Below are positions 1-6,639 of a DNA stretch of 10,005 bases, in pieces. Origin of the DNA: Thermoplasmata archaeon (GTDB taxonomy: Archaea > Thermoplasmatota > Thermoplasmata > Thermoplasmatales > Thermoplasmataceae); assembly GCA_021811505.1 (NCBI GenBank), contig JAJZOM010000119.1, forward strand, positions 1 through 10,005, in the 5' to 3' direction. Both the position numbers and the translations under genes were made by a program. The stretch's first letter is position 1. The number at the start of each line of letters is the position of its first letter. The notes under the pieces are model-generated. The model was not told the DNA's origin and made no database searches. It saw only the letters and a program-made list of their open reading frames with translations.

Positions 1-33
1 GGAAACGCTTTTGTCTCCCTGAACATTAACCAT
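1..33 (-). CDS. possible 5' end of an unidentified gene running off the left edge
   Basis: On the minus strand an ATG at 31-33 opens a frame that stays open to the window edge and reads MVNVQGDKSVS. This is too short to identify. It loosely resembles the start of the family 2 glycosyltransferase at 2052-3104 (MINTEDKVSV), so another glycosyltransferase is imaginable. An AT-rich stretch at 72-82 could be its TATA box, but it lies about 44 bases upstream of the ATG, further than for the other genes here. A second in-frame-to-edge ATG in another frame (24-26) is an equal alternative. The frame may simply be chance. Confidence 0.2.
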   Translation of the reverse strand, partial: MVNVQGDKSVS

Positions 34-158
34 AATGTTGTGTCAATGGTACCACTCAAAACACTTTCTATGAATTTTAAACGTCTTATGTTTGTATAAT
101 GGTTATTAAATTGGATAAATCCTATCTTCTTGGTAGAGATAAAACCTCATCCTCCTGC

Positions 159-173
159 GTTCTTCACAAGAAC
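159..173 (-). terminator. small hairpin directly after a stop codon
   Basis: Perfect 6-base inverted repeat (GTTCTT / AAGAAC) with a 3-base loop, immediately abutting the TAG stop of the minus-strand SDR gene. No T-run follows directly; the first T-rich stretch on that strand is about 15 bases further on. It may help 3'-end formation or be chance. Archaeal termination usually depends on T-rich tracts rather than stems, so this is a weak call. Confidence 0.2.
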
Positions 174-1118
174 CTATTCTTCCATAAAAGTCCGTAATTC
201 CTTTAGATACTGACCGAATCTGTTGCTTAATTCAGCTGGTTTGAATCCAGTGAATTTTAAGAGTCTATCAACGTTTGCCCTGGTTTCTGGTACGAATTTA
301 ACTTTGCTATCGACATACTTAACATTAACTTCCATTTCGACGTTTCTTGATATCAAATCCACCAACTCGTTAAAAGAATTAGAGTACCCTGATCCACAAT
401 TGACAATTCTCGGGGATGTATCCGCGGTAGCGAGTCTGACCGCTATTTCTGCAATATCATCAGAATCGATGAAGTCCCTGCGCTGATTTCCGTCTCCATA
501 AATTTCTATGGGTCTGTTTTTGAGTGCCGCAGTCGTGAACAGCGTAACAACACTGGAAATATTTCCCTTATACCATTCTCTTGCGCCATAACCAGTGAAT
601 ATTCTTAATCCAACTGTACTGATGTCGTCGTTTATTTTTGATAACATTTCAAGATATACTTTAGTGATAGAATATGGTGTTAGGGGATCCAAAAGCGTTT
701 CCTCAAATTGGGGAGCTCCTGTTTTTCCGTACACCGTGCCTGAAGAGGGATAAACTACTCTGCCGGCTTTAGTGCTCCTAGCTACCTTCAAAATGTTTAT
801 CATTCCGTTGATAGTCTTGTTTATTGCATCGATGTCGTCCCGCTCAAAATATCTATCAGAAGAATAAGAGCCAAAGTTAAAAATAAAGTCGAACCTCTCT
901 CCTTCAAGAATATTGAGTAGCTTGGGATTCTCCGTCCCAATTTTGATTAAAGATGATTTTTCACCCATTTGTTCTGATAACTTTTCAAACAAATTGCCGG
1001 TATAAGCGGATCCATCATCAACGATGACAACCTCACTCCCTTTCTTCTGAAGGTTGGAAACGACCGACGAACCAATTAATCCTAGACCACCGGTGACTAA
1101 GGCTCTAAAACTTTCCAT
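174..1118 (-). CDS. NAD-dependent nucleotide-sugar epimerase/dehydratase (extended SDR family)
   Basis: A 314-residue extended short-chain dehydrogenase/reductase, the usual length for UDP-glucose 4-epimerase-like enzymes. The N-terminal Rossmann fold shows TGGLGLIG at residues 9-16 and an acidic pair D34-D35 that should bind the NAD ribose. The catalytic set is visible as PSSGTVYG (124-131, Ser126) and YSITK (Tyr149, Lys153). A sugar-domain motif DGNQRRDFIDSDD lies near residue 210. The usual HLAA segment after the third beta strand is replaced by NFGSYSSD (81-88), so the protein is not a textbook GalE. Substrate and reaction (4-epimerase, 4,6-dehydratase or 4-reductase) cannot be fixed from sequence alone. 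It is divergent from a glycosyltransferase, which suggests it prepares a donor sugar for surface glycan assembly. The GC content is visibly lower than in the central rml genes. Confidence 0.85.
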   Translation of the reverse strand: MESFRALVTGGLGLIGSSVVSNLQKKGSEVVIVDDGSAYTGNLFEKLSEQMGEKSSLIKIGTENPKLLNILEGERFDFIFNFGSYSSDRYFERDDIDAINKTINGMINILKVARSTKAGRVVYPSSGTVYGKTGAPQFEETLLDPLTPYSITKVYLEMLSKINDDISTVGLRIFTGYGAREWYKGNISSVVTLFTTAALKNRPIEIYGDGNQRRDFIDSDDIAEIAVRLATADTSPRIVNCGSGYSNSFNELVDLISRNVEMEVNVKYVDSKVKFVPETRANVDRLLKFTGFKPAELSNRFGQYLKELRTFMEE

Positions 1119-1143
1119 TTCCGATGGGAATAAGCTGTGAATC

Positions 1144-1154
1144 TAATAATTTTT
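1144..1154 (-). promoter_or_regulatory. TATA-like box for the SDR gene
   Basis: Reads AAAAATTATTA on the minus strand and is centred about 30 bases upstream of the ATG at 1116-1118. That spacing would place the transcript start within a few bases of the start codon. No Shine-Dalgarno sequence is seen between the box and the ATG. Confidence 0.5.
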
Positions 1155-1181
1155 CGACTCTCTGACATAGTCGCCAATAAC

Positions 1182-1193
1182 ATAATTATAAAC
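1182..1193 (+). promoter_or_regulatory. TATA-like box for the DPM1-like glycosyltransferase
   Basis: Reads ATAATTATAAAC and is centred about 25 bases upstream of the ATG at 1212, the archaeal TATA-to-start distance for a leaderless mRNA. It would lie inside the coding region if the GTG at 1137 were the start, so it favours 1212. It lies back to back with the SDR gene's box, about 40 bases away. Confidence 0.55.
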
Positions 1194-1211
1194 CGATGCT
1201 CTTACGAGTCG

Positions 1212-1979
1212 ATGGTCATTCAAACCCTCGTGCTGGTGATTCCTGTTTACAACGAGGGTAAGAGACTTACAAAGTCTGTGGGAAGGCTAGTGGAGTGCCT
1301 GGATACGATAAGAATAAACAACGGGATATCATATAAGATAGTTATTGCACTAGATTGTGGGTCGGATGATTCTCTAGAAATTGCCACTGAACTTGCGGCA
1401 CAATACCACGACGTTGAATTGCTTGTAGAGGAAAATAAGCGAGGAAGGGGGCATGCTGTGAGAGAGGCATGGTTTTCCTACGACGCAGATATTTATGCAT
1501 TTATAGACGCCGATTTGGCGACTGGCACGGACATAATCCTGAAATCTCTGGAAACATTTATGTCGACGGGTTGTGATCTTGTTATCTCATCAAGATACCT
1601 GCCTGATTCTGTAGTCCACAGACCTCCATTGCGCAGGTTTATTTCATACGAGTATAACAGAATTCTCAGGTTGGTCTTCAAGAGCCACATCATGGATTTT
1701 CAATGCGGATATAAGGCAATAAGGGCATCAGTCAGGAACGAGCTTCTTAAATTTACCACCGAGGATTCATGGTTCTGGGACACTGAATTGGTGGTTCTGG
1801 CTGAGAAATTTGGATTCATTGTGAAAGAGCTTCCAGTTTTCTGGAGGGAAGAGAAGTACAGAAGAACTTACCTCAGAAGACTGCTTAATGACGTGTATCT
1901 GCACGGAACTGGTATATTATCTCTTGTTGGAAGGGTAAATTCGGATCTGCGCACCTATAACCGCCTCAGAGAGCGTTAG
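1212..1979 (+). CDS. family 2 glycosyltransferase, DPM1/ALG5-like (polyprenyl-phosphate sugar transferase type)
   Basis: A 255-residue GT-A glycosyltransferase without obvious membrane spans. Motifs in order are VIPVYNEG (9-16), LDCGSDDS (47-54, nucleotide-binding aspartates), NKRGRGHAVREA (75-86), IDADLA with the metal-binding DxD (D99, D101), SSRYLP (126-131), DFQCGYKA (162-169) and DSWFWDTELV (185-194). This series is typical of dolichyl-phosphate mannose or glucose synthases, which move a sugar from a nucleotide donor to a lipid phosphate at the cytoplasmic membrane face. Donor and acceptor are not determined. The frame extends back to a GTG at 1137, but the ATG at 1212 is chosen because the family motif begins right after it and a TATA-like box lies about 25 bases upstream. 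It converges with the next glycosyltransferase across a 72-base gap. Confidence 0.85.
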   Translation: MVIQTLVLVIPVYNEGKRLTKSVGRLVECLDTIRINNGISYKIVIALDCGSDDSLEIATELAAQYHDVELLVEENKRGRGHAVREAWFSYDADIYAFIDADLATGTDIILKSLETFMSTGCDLVISSRYLPDSVVHRPPLRRFISYEYNRILRLVFKSHIMDFQCGYKAIRASVRNELLKFTTEDSWFWDTELVVLAEKFGFIVKELPVFWREEKYRRTYLRRLLNDVYLHGTGILSLVGRVNSDLRTYNRLRER

Positions 1980-2051
1980 TGCTTCAATTGCAGCCTGTTG
2001 TATTGCGTCAACGGAATACAATTCGCGGTGGGTCACGTGATTTCAGGAACC

Positions 2052-3104
2052 TTAAATTTTACCCAGGACCTTATACAGAACATAGCCCTCTGCAAAACCA
2101 GCAGTGTAGACAAAATCACAAAGCAGCGTGGTTAATACAGTCTTTGCCAATGACAATTTTAGTGAACGAACAACTTGCTTCAGGGACCGCAGCTTTTTTG
2201 TCACATACAGTGCCCTGATTGTAATGATAAGCGGGACAGGAAACAGGAAAACGAATTGTCGCCACAAACCGAAAAATAGCAAAAAAAGTATAATGATCAC
2301 GGGTGTTAGTACTGTCAGTTCCCTGTTTAATAACTTGTACCTGAGATAGGCGTCGTTGGATTTTCTTTTTTTTGATGTGCTGTATGTCCTGGTGTATAGC
2401 GGGGCCGAATACTTGCCATACCTGAAGTCCTTTTTCAGGACCTTTCTCAGAGTATCCTCACCCTTCAGTGAATTCCGGTACTCGAGCACATCCGAGCTAT
2501 ACATGCTAAATCCTAGCCTTTTTGCTTTATCCGAAAAAATCTGGTCCTCGCCAGAAAACTTCAGGGATTCATCAAACGGTGCTATTTTGTCCATTGCCAC
2601 CTTCCTGACAATGTCACATTTTATTTCCGTAAGATCAACCCTGCCACTGTCCTGGCTGTGCAGGAATATGTGACCAAATCTAAACTCTGAAAACCTCTGG
2701 TAAAAATTCAGTTGAAGAAAATCATATCTTTGTCGGCCCACCAGGATATCAATATTCCCATTCTCCCTCAACTGAGTGATTGATCTTTCTATGGTAATTG
2801 AGGCCAACAACAAGCAGTCTTGTTGAAGAATCATCACGTAATCTCCAGTGGAGAGCCGGAGCCCATCATTCAATGTTGCAGCTAATCCCATGTTTCTATC
2901 GTGAGATAATATCTTCCAGCCATATCTGGATCTGAAATTTTCCAAAATTGCAGCTGAACCGTCAGAACTGCAATCATCAACCAACACCACTTCCATATTA
3001 CGATAACTCTGCTTTGATAACGAAGTCAGATTATCAAGCAATCCCTCGGTCTCACCGTTGTAAACCGGTACTATGACTGAAACCTTATCCTCTGTGTTTA
3101 TCAT
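2052..3104 (-). CDS. membrane-anchored family 2 glycosyltransferase
   Basis: A 350-residue protein with an N-terminal GT-A domain and a hydrophobic C-terminal part. Visible motifs are VIVPVYNG (10-17), VLVDDCSSDGS (40-50), DRNMGLAATLNDG (69-81), and LQQDC (93-97) where most relatives have a DxD. Further on, FSGEDQIF (183-190) carries the ED pair expected near the catalytic base. Two likely membrane helices lie at about 264-281 and 284-301, followed by a basic stretch and another amphipathic or weakly hydrophobic segment to the end. It therefore probably transfers a sugar at the cytoplasmic membrane face during assembly of a lipid-linked glycan or polysaccharide. Donor and acceptor are unknown. 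Its promoter is poorly defined: a weak AT-rich element on the minus strand at 3131-3147 is the best candidate. Confidence 0.85.
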   Translation of the reverse strand: MINTEDKVSVIVPVYNGETEGLLDNLTSLSKQSYRNMEVVLVDDCSSDGSAAILENFRSRYGWKILSHDRNMGLAATLNDGLRLSTGDYVMILQQDCLLLASITIERSITQLRENGNIDILVGRQRYDFLQLNFYQRFSEFRFGHIFLHSQDSGRVDLTEIKCDIVRKVAMDKIAPFDESLKFSGEDQIFSDKAKRLGFSMYSSDVLEYRNSLKGEDTLRKVLKKDFRYGKYSAPLYTRTYSTSKKRKSNDAYLRYKLLNRELTVLTPVIIILFLLFFGLWRQFVFLFPVPLIITIRALYVTKKLRSLKQVVRSLKLSLAKTVLTTLLCDFVYTAGFAEGYVLYKVLGKI

Positions 3105-3425
3105 ACGCTATTTTCCCGGAGATGCTTTAGGCTATTGTAATTATTGTGACCGCCTTCCGTGGCGTAACTACCTATTGTTGGACTCAACCGGAACTCAAGT
3201 TAAAAGACGATTGAGAATAGATTGGTCGGGGATAGATGCTTGATCCGCCACTCAATATTTCAGGGGTGAAGCTCTCAGGATTTTGCCTAAATTTACTATT
3301 TTTTGGCCGTTCAAATTTGTTTAATGAATAGGTTGCATTACAAGACTGGGCATAAGTTGCTATGTGGTTCCTGATCCCCTTACTCAGGCAGCCATTATTA
3401 TTATGACGCATGTTATGTCCAATTA
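3105..3425. other. 321-base divergent intergenic region without a convincing gene
   Basis: This gap separates the minus-strand glycosyltransferase from the rhamnose operon. Short open frames exist on both strands, but none has a recognisable motif, a matching promoter or protein-like composition. I see no tRNA fold, no long inverted repeat and no insertion-sequence ends. The left end should contain the promoter of the glycosyltransferase (weak AT-rich stretch 3131-3147). The right end contains the clear TATA-like box of rmlC (3394-3405). The roughly 240 bases between them are unexplained and could be decayed sequence, regulatory DNA or an unrecognised small RNA. Confidence 0.5.
3394..3405 (+). 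promoter_or_regulatory. TATA-like box of the rmlCBD operon
   Basis: Reads ATTATTATTATG and is centred about 26 bases upstream of the rmlC ATG at 3426, so the transcript should be leaderless or nearly so. It is the only good promoter candidate ahead of the three overlapping genes and probably drives all of them. Confidence 0.55.
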
Positions 3426-3995
3426 ATGGTCTTCAGATCTTTTCCTACGAAGCTCAATGGGATCGTGCTGATAGAAACCCAGACACACAATGACGGGAGA
3501 GGTTTCTTTCTTGAATCCTATAAAAAAAGTGACTTCGAGAATCTTGGAATCAAACACGAATTCAACCAGGATAACCTGTCTCTTTCTGCTAAGGGAGTTT
3601 TGAGGGGGTTGCACTACCAGATTGAACCATTTGAGCAGGGAAAACTAGTACGGGTAATAACAGGACGTATATTTGACGTCGCGGTGGACATAAGGAAAGG
3701 GTCAGGCACCTTTGGATCATGGCTTGGGATCGAACTCTCCTCTGGAAATAAGAAGATGCTCTGGATTCCACCTGGTTTTGCTCATGGTTTTCTTGCACTT
3801 GAAGATGACACAAACGTCTTGTACAAGACAACAAAGGAATACAGCAGGGAACACGAGAGGGGGATCATCTGGAACGATCCAAGAATTGGCATAAGATGGC
3901 CTATGAAGCCAACTGGCATATCTGAAAAGGATGCAGATTTTCCAGATCTCGATCATGCCGAAACCTTCACTCTTAACGGGGGTTTCCCGAAATGA
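3426..3995 (+). CDS. rmlC: dTDP-4-dehydrorhamnose 3,5-epimerase
   Basis: Third enzyme of dTDP-L-rhamnose synthesis. It epimerises C3 and C5 of dTDP-4-keto-6-deoxyglucose without a cofactor, as a cytoplasmic cupin dimer. The 189-residue length matches the family. Signature stretches are NDGRGFFLE (22-30), GVLRGLHYQ (57-65) with the catalytic His63, QGKLVRV with Lys73, DVAVDIR (84-90), WIPPGFAHGF (113-122), LYKTT with the catalytic Tyr133, and SEKDA near the end with Asp169. All expected active-site residues are in place, so a functional RmlC is likely. It is the first gene of the operon, and its stop codon overlaps the rmlB start (ATGA). It has a promoter of its own. The ATG at 3426 is chosen because it sits at leaderless distance from the TATA-like box and the next upstream ATGs are out of frame or stop at once. 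Confidence 0.95.
   Translation: MVFRSFPTKLNGIVLIETQTHNDGRGFFLESYKKSDFENLGIKHEFNQDNLSLSAKGVLRGLHYQIEPFEQGKLVRVITGRIFDVAVDIRKGSGTFGSWLGIELSSGNKKMLWIPPGFAHGFLALEDDTNVLYKTTKEYSREHERGIIWNDPRIGIRWPMKPTGISEKDADFPDLDHAETFTLNGGFPK
3978..3983 (+). promoter_or_regulatory. possible Shine-Dalgarno site for rmlB
   Basis: GGGGGT lies 8 bases before the rmlB ATG, inside the last rmlC codons. An internal operon gene in an archaeon with leaderless first genes would be expected to use such a site or translational coupling through the ATGA overlap. The match to GGAGG is imperfect. Confidence 0.3.
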
Positions 3996-4963
3996 GGATT
4001 ATTGTAACAGGCGGTCTCGGGTTCATAGGATCGAACTTTATTTCTTACTGGCTCAGGAACCATGCTGGAGATTCTGTAACCAATGTGGATGCTGTGACCT
4101 ATGCTGCAGATTTTCGTAACCTGGATCAGGTTTCCTCCAGTCCGTTCTACAAGTTTGTGAAAGCCGATATAACTGATTATGAGGTCATGCTGGACTCTGC
4201 GAGAAACGCGGACTGCCTGGTTAACTTCGCTGCGGAATCCCATGTTGATAATTCCATCGACAATTCAGACAGATTTGTTCAGAGTAATGTTGTTGGAGTA
4301 CAGCGTTTGCTCGAGGTGGTAAGGAAAACTGACATCCGGTTTCATCAGGTTTCGACGGATGAGGTCTACGGCTCTCTTGAATTAGGTTCCAGTGAGAAAT
4401 TCACGGAAAATACAAAATACAACCCCAGGAATCCATATTCCGCCACCAAGGCTTCTGCAGATTTCCTCGTACGATCTTACCATAACACGTATGGTCTGCC
4501 CGTGACGATTTCAAACTGCTCAAACAATTATGGTCCAAACCAGCATCCTGAGAAGCTAATACCAAAAACGATACTTAATGCCCTGAATGAAAATAAAATA
4601 CCCATCTATGGAAGTGGTAATCAGATCAGGGACTGGATTCACGTTTATGATCACTGCGCTGCCATTGATCTCGTTCTTTCTAGAGGTGATTACGGGAAAA
4701 CTTACCTTGTAGGTGGAAACAGCGAGAAGACAAACAATGAGGTTATCAGATCGATTCTCTCCATCATGGGAAAGGGAGATGATCTCGTGGAGTATGTTGC
4801 TGACAGACCCGGGCATGACGTCAGGTATTCAATTGAGACATCGCCATTTTTCCACAGGAACGGGTGGAAACAGAAGTATTCCTTTGATGAAGGCCTGAGA
4901 AATACCGTGGAACACTATACAAAGAACAGGACAAGATATCTGGAGAACCAGGATATCAGATGA
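3992..4963 (+). CDS. rmlB: dTDP-glucose 4,6-dehydratase
   Basis: Second enzyme of the rhamnose pathway. It converts dTDP-glucose to dTDP-4-keto-6-deoxyglucose using tightly bound NAD. At 323 residues it is slightly shorter than many bacterial RmlB proteins (about 330-360). Evidence: GGLGFIGSN (7-15) for NAD binding, NVDAVTYAAD (31-40), FAAESHVDNSI (79-89), and the hallmark STDEVYG (121-127) with Thr122, Asp123 and Glu124, the acid/base pair that separates dehydratases from epimerases. YSATK (Tyr149, Lys153) follows, then NNYGPNQHPEKLIP (178-191), a strong RmlB signature. The start overlaps the rmlC stop by 4 bases (ATGA), and the end overlaps rmlD in the same way, which indicates translational coupling and balanced output. 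The product, dTDP-4-keto-6-deoxyglucose, could also serve other deoxysugar pathways, but rmlC and rmlD beside it point to L-rhamnose. Confidence 0.96.
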   Translation: MRIIVTGGLGFIGSNFISYWLRNHAGDSVTNVDAVTYAADFRNLDQVSSSPFYKFVKADITDYEVMLDSARNADCLVNFAAESHVDNSIDNSDRFVQSNVVGVQRLLEVVRKTDIRFHQVSTDEVYGSLELGSSEKFTENTKYNPRNPYSATKASADFLVRSYHNTYGLPVTISNCSNNYGPNQHPEKLIPKTILNALNENKIPIYGSGNQIRDWIHVYDHCAAIDLVLSRGDYGKTYLVGGNSEKTNNEVIRSILSIMGKGDDLVEYVADRPGHDVRYSIETSPFFHRNGWKQKYSFDEGLRNTVEHYTKNRTRYLENQDIR

Positions 4964-5814
4964 AAATACTCGTTATAGGCGGAAGCGGGTTCATAGGTTC
5001 ATTCCTCATGAAACAGTATAACTGCACCGGTACATCAACAACCGGTGGAGGTTCTCTTGTCAAACTGGATATAAGGGACCCGGAGTCAGTAAATTCACTG
5101 TTGCGGGAGATCGAGCCTGAACTGGTTATAAATGCTTCTGGAATGACGAATGTGGATTTCTGTGAAACCCATCCTGATCAGGCACTGGAAATCAATGGAG
5201 AAGCAGTGAAGAATCTTTCGTATGCCTGTTCGAGGAAGGGGATAAAATTCGTGCACATCTCGACCGATTACGTTTTTGATGGGATATCGGGCAACTATGT
5301 CGAGACTGATTCTCCGAATCCGGTAAATGAGTATGGGAAATCGAAGGTTGCCGGAGAAAGTCTCTGTAATCTGGAGAACGATATTGTGCTTCGAATATCA
5401 ACTCCATATGGTCCAAACCTTGCCCGGGCTAAGATGACTTTCATGGAGTTTGTTGTCAGCAAAGTCGGTGCCGGGCAGGTCGTCAGGATAGTAAAGGATC
5501 AGATCACGACTCCCACGTACGTTGGAGATATACCTTCAGCGATTGATGCACTAATCAGGGACGGATGCAAAGGCATTTATCACCTCGGGTCCAGGGAGAG
5601 ACTGAGCAGGTATCAATTCGCCTGCATGGTTGCAGAGGTCTTCGGTCACGACGTACAGTATGTTGTTTCGGTATCAACAGAAGAACTTCATTTCATTGCT
5701 AAGAGACCTAAGGACAGCAGCTTGAATGTGGAAAAAATATCTCAGCACTACCAGATACCGACAATACGATCATCACTGGTCAGGACATTGAACCTAATGC
5801 GGGAGATCGGATGA
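4960..5814 (+). CDS. rmlD: dTDP-4-dehydrorhamnose reductase
   Basis: Last enzyme of the pathway. It reduces dTDP-4-keto-L-rhamnose to dTDP-L-rhamnose with NAD(P)H. The 284 residues match the family length. Visible features are the Rossmann motif GGSGFIG (7-13), NASGMTNVDFCE (58-69) with the RmlD-typical central VDxxE segment, STDYVFDG (101-108) and YGKSK (Tyr125, Lys129). RIVKDQITTPTYVGDI in the second half is a good RmlD signature, the usual D-Q-x-G/T-x-P-T-x-x-x-D pattern. The GGSGFIG loop differs from the GxxGQLG common in bacterial enzymes. Its start overlaps the rmlB stop (ATGA). A purine-rich TGGAG lies 14 bases upstream, a weak ribosome site, so coupling to rmlB translation seems likely. 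Its final 21 bases are antisense to the end of rmlA. Confidence 0.93.
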   Translation: MKILVIGGSGFIGSFLMKQYNCTGTSTTGGGSLVKLDIRDPESVNSLLREIEPELVINASGMTNVDFCETHPDQALEINGEAVKNLSYACSRKGIKFVHISTDYVFDGISGNYVETDSPNPVNEYGKSKVAGESLCNLENDIVLRISTPYGPNLARAKMTFMEFVVSKVGAGQVVRIVKDQITTPTYVGDIPSAIDALIRDGCKGIYHLGSRERLSRYQFACMVAEVFGHDVQYVVSVSTEELHFIAKRPKDSSLNVEKISQHYQIPTIRSSLVRTLNLMREIG

Positions 5815-6525
5815 TTTCGACTTTCTTTGCCTGACAGTTATAGAAGCATCCAGAAGACTGTCGACAGTTCCCGCATCAAGCCATGAATCTGTAAGCAATG
5901 AATGTGAAAGTTTGTTCTCCTTAAGGTACATGTTATTTACATCGGTTATCTCAAGTTCCCCTCTTCCGGACGGTCTGAGTTTGCGTATCTTTTCGAATAC
6001 GCTATGATCATACATATAGAGTCCGGTGACAGCAAACTCACTCATTGGTCTGTCAGGTTTCTCCTCAATGGATTGAATCTTTCCTGCACTATCGAAAACA
6101 GGCACACCAAACCTTTGTGGATTGTCAACCCGTTTAAGGAATATCTTTGCTCCCTCTCTGAAGGATTGTACCTGATCTGAGATGTCATCGAAAATTATGT
6201 TGTCACCGAGAATTGCAAGCAGATTATCTCCGTGCACGAACTCCTCTCCCAGTCCAAGTGCTTCAGCTATTCCCCCTGGCCCATCCTGCAAAGCATAGTG
6301 CAGTCTTACCCCAAGATCTTTTCCCGATCCAAGCAGGTTCATGAAGCTACCGCCGTGATCTTTGCCTGTAACGATCATAATATCTCTGATGCCTGATCTT
6401 ATCAGAGTGTCGAGGGGATAGTATATCATTGGTTTATCGTAGACCGGAAGAAGATGTTTGTTGGTAACAAGGGTTAGTGGATGAAGCCTTGATCCAGTTC
6501 CACCTGCCAGTATTATACCTTTCAT
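5794..6525 (-). CDS. rmlA: glucose-1-phosphate thymidylyltransferase, short form
   Basis: First enzyme of the rhamnose pathway: dTTP plus glucose-1-phosphate gives dTDP-glucose and pyrophosphate. Evidence: ILAGGTGSRLHP (5-16) with the nucleotide-binding G-rich loop and Arg13, NKHLLPVYDKPMI (22-34), LGDNIIFDD (106-114) with metal ligand Asp108, IEEKPDRP (153-160), VTGLYMYD (166-173), RGELEITDVNN (188-198) and WLDAGT (215-220) with the second metal ligand Asp217. At 243 residues it lacks most of the C-terminal extension of bacterial RmlA (about 290), the part that contributes to the allosteric site, so feedback inhibition by dTDP-rhamnose may differ. The frame stays open upstream to 6663, but those 46 codons show no conserved sequence. 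The ATG at 6525 begins the family motif and has a TATA-like box 25 bases upstream. It is convergent with rmlD and divergent from gmd. Confidence 0.94.
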   Translation of the reverse strand: MKGIILAGGTGSRLHPLTLVTNKHLLPVYDKPMIYYPLDTLIRSGIRDIMIVTGKDHGGSFMNLLGSGKDLGVRLHYALQDGPGGIAEALGLGEEFVHGDNLLAILGDNIIFDDISDQVQSFREGAKIFLKRVDNPQRFGVPVFDSAGKIQSIEEKPDRPMSEFAVTGLYMYDHSVFEKIRKLRPSGRGELEITDVNNMYLKENKLSHSLLTDSWLDAGTVDSLLDASITVRQRKSKSSDLPH

Positions 6526-6545
6526 CTTACTGGGTATACACAGAG

Positions 6546-6555
6546 CATTTATTTC
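6546..6555 (-). promoter_or_regulatory. TATA-like box of rmlA
   Basis: Reads GAAATAAATG on the minus strand and is centred about 25 bases upstream of the ATG at 6523-6525. This supports a leaderless start there rather than at the upstream in-frame ATG near 6663. Confidence 0.5.
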
Positions 6556-6639
6556 TTGTGTGGTCAGGGATAGTGTTTTGCGTCTCTCTTTCCGTGAATG
6601 TATAGAAGCATGTGGAGAGTGAAGAGTTATTGTGAGTAT

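Noticed and set aside
1137..1211. Upstream extension of the DPM1-like glycosyltransferase from a GTG
   Set aside because: The 25 extra residues match no family pattern, and the region holds the TATA-like box at 1182-1193. The ATG at 1212 is the better start.
3184..3411. 75-codon minus-strand open frame in the intergenic gap
   Set aside because: It has no recognisable motif and a biased composition (many Asn, Ser and Pro). It also reads straight through the rmlC promoter region without a start-site signal of its own.
5857..5868. 12-base palindrome ACTGTCGACAGT
   Set aside because: It lies within conserved rmlA codons (the GTVDSL segment) and is most simply explained by coding sequence.
5839..6611. 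11-base direct repeat TATAGAAGCAT at 5839-5849 (end of rmlA) and 6601-6611 (upstream of rmlA), with weak similarity beyond it
   Set aside because: It suggested the remnant of a tandem rmlA copy. However, 11-base matches are expected by chance in 10 kb, and the sequence on the other side of the repeat does not align with the rmlA coding region.
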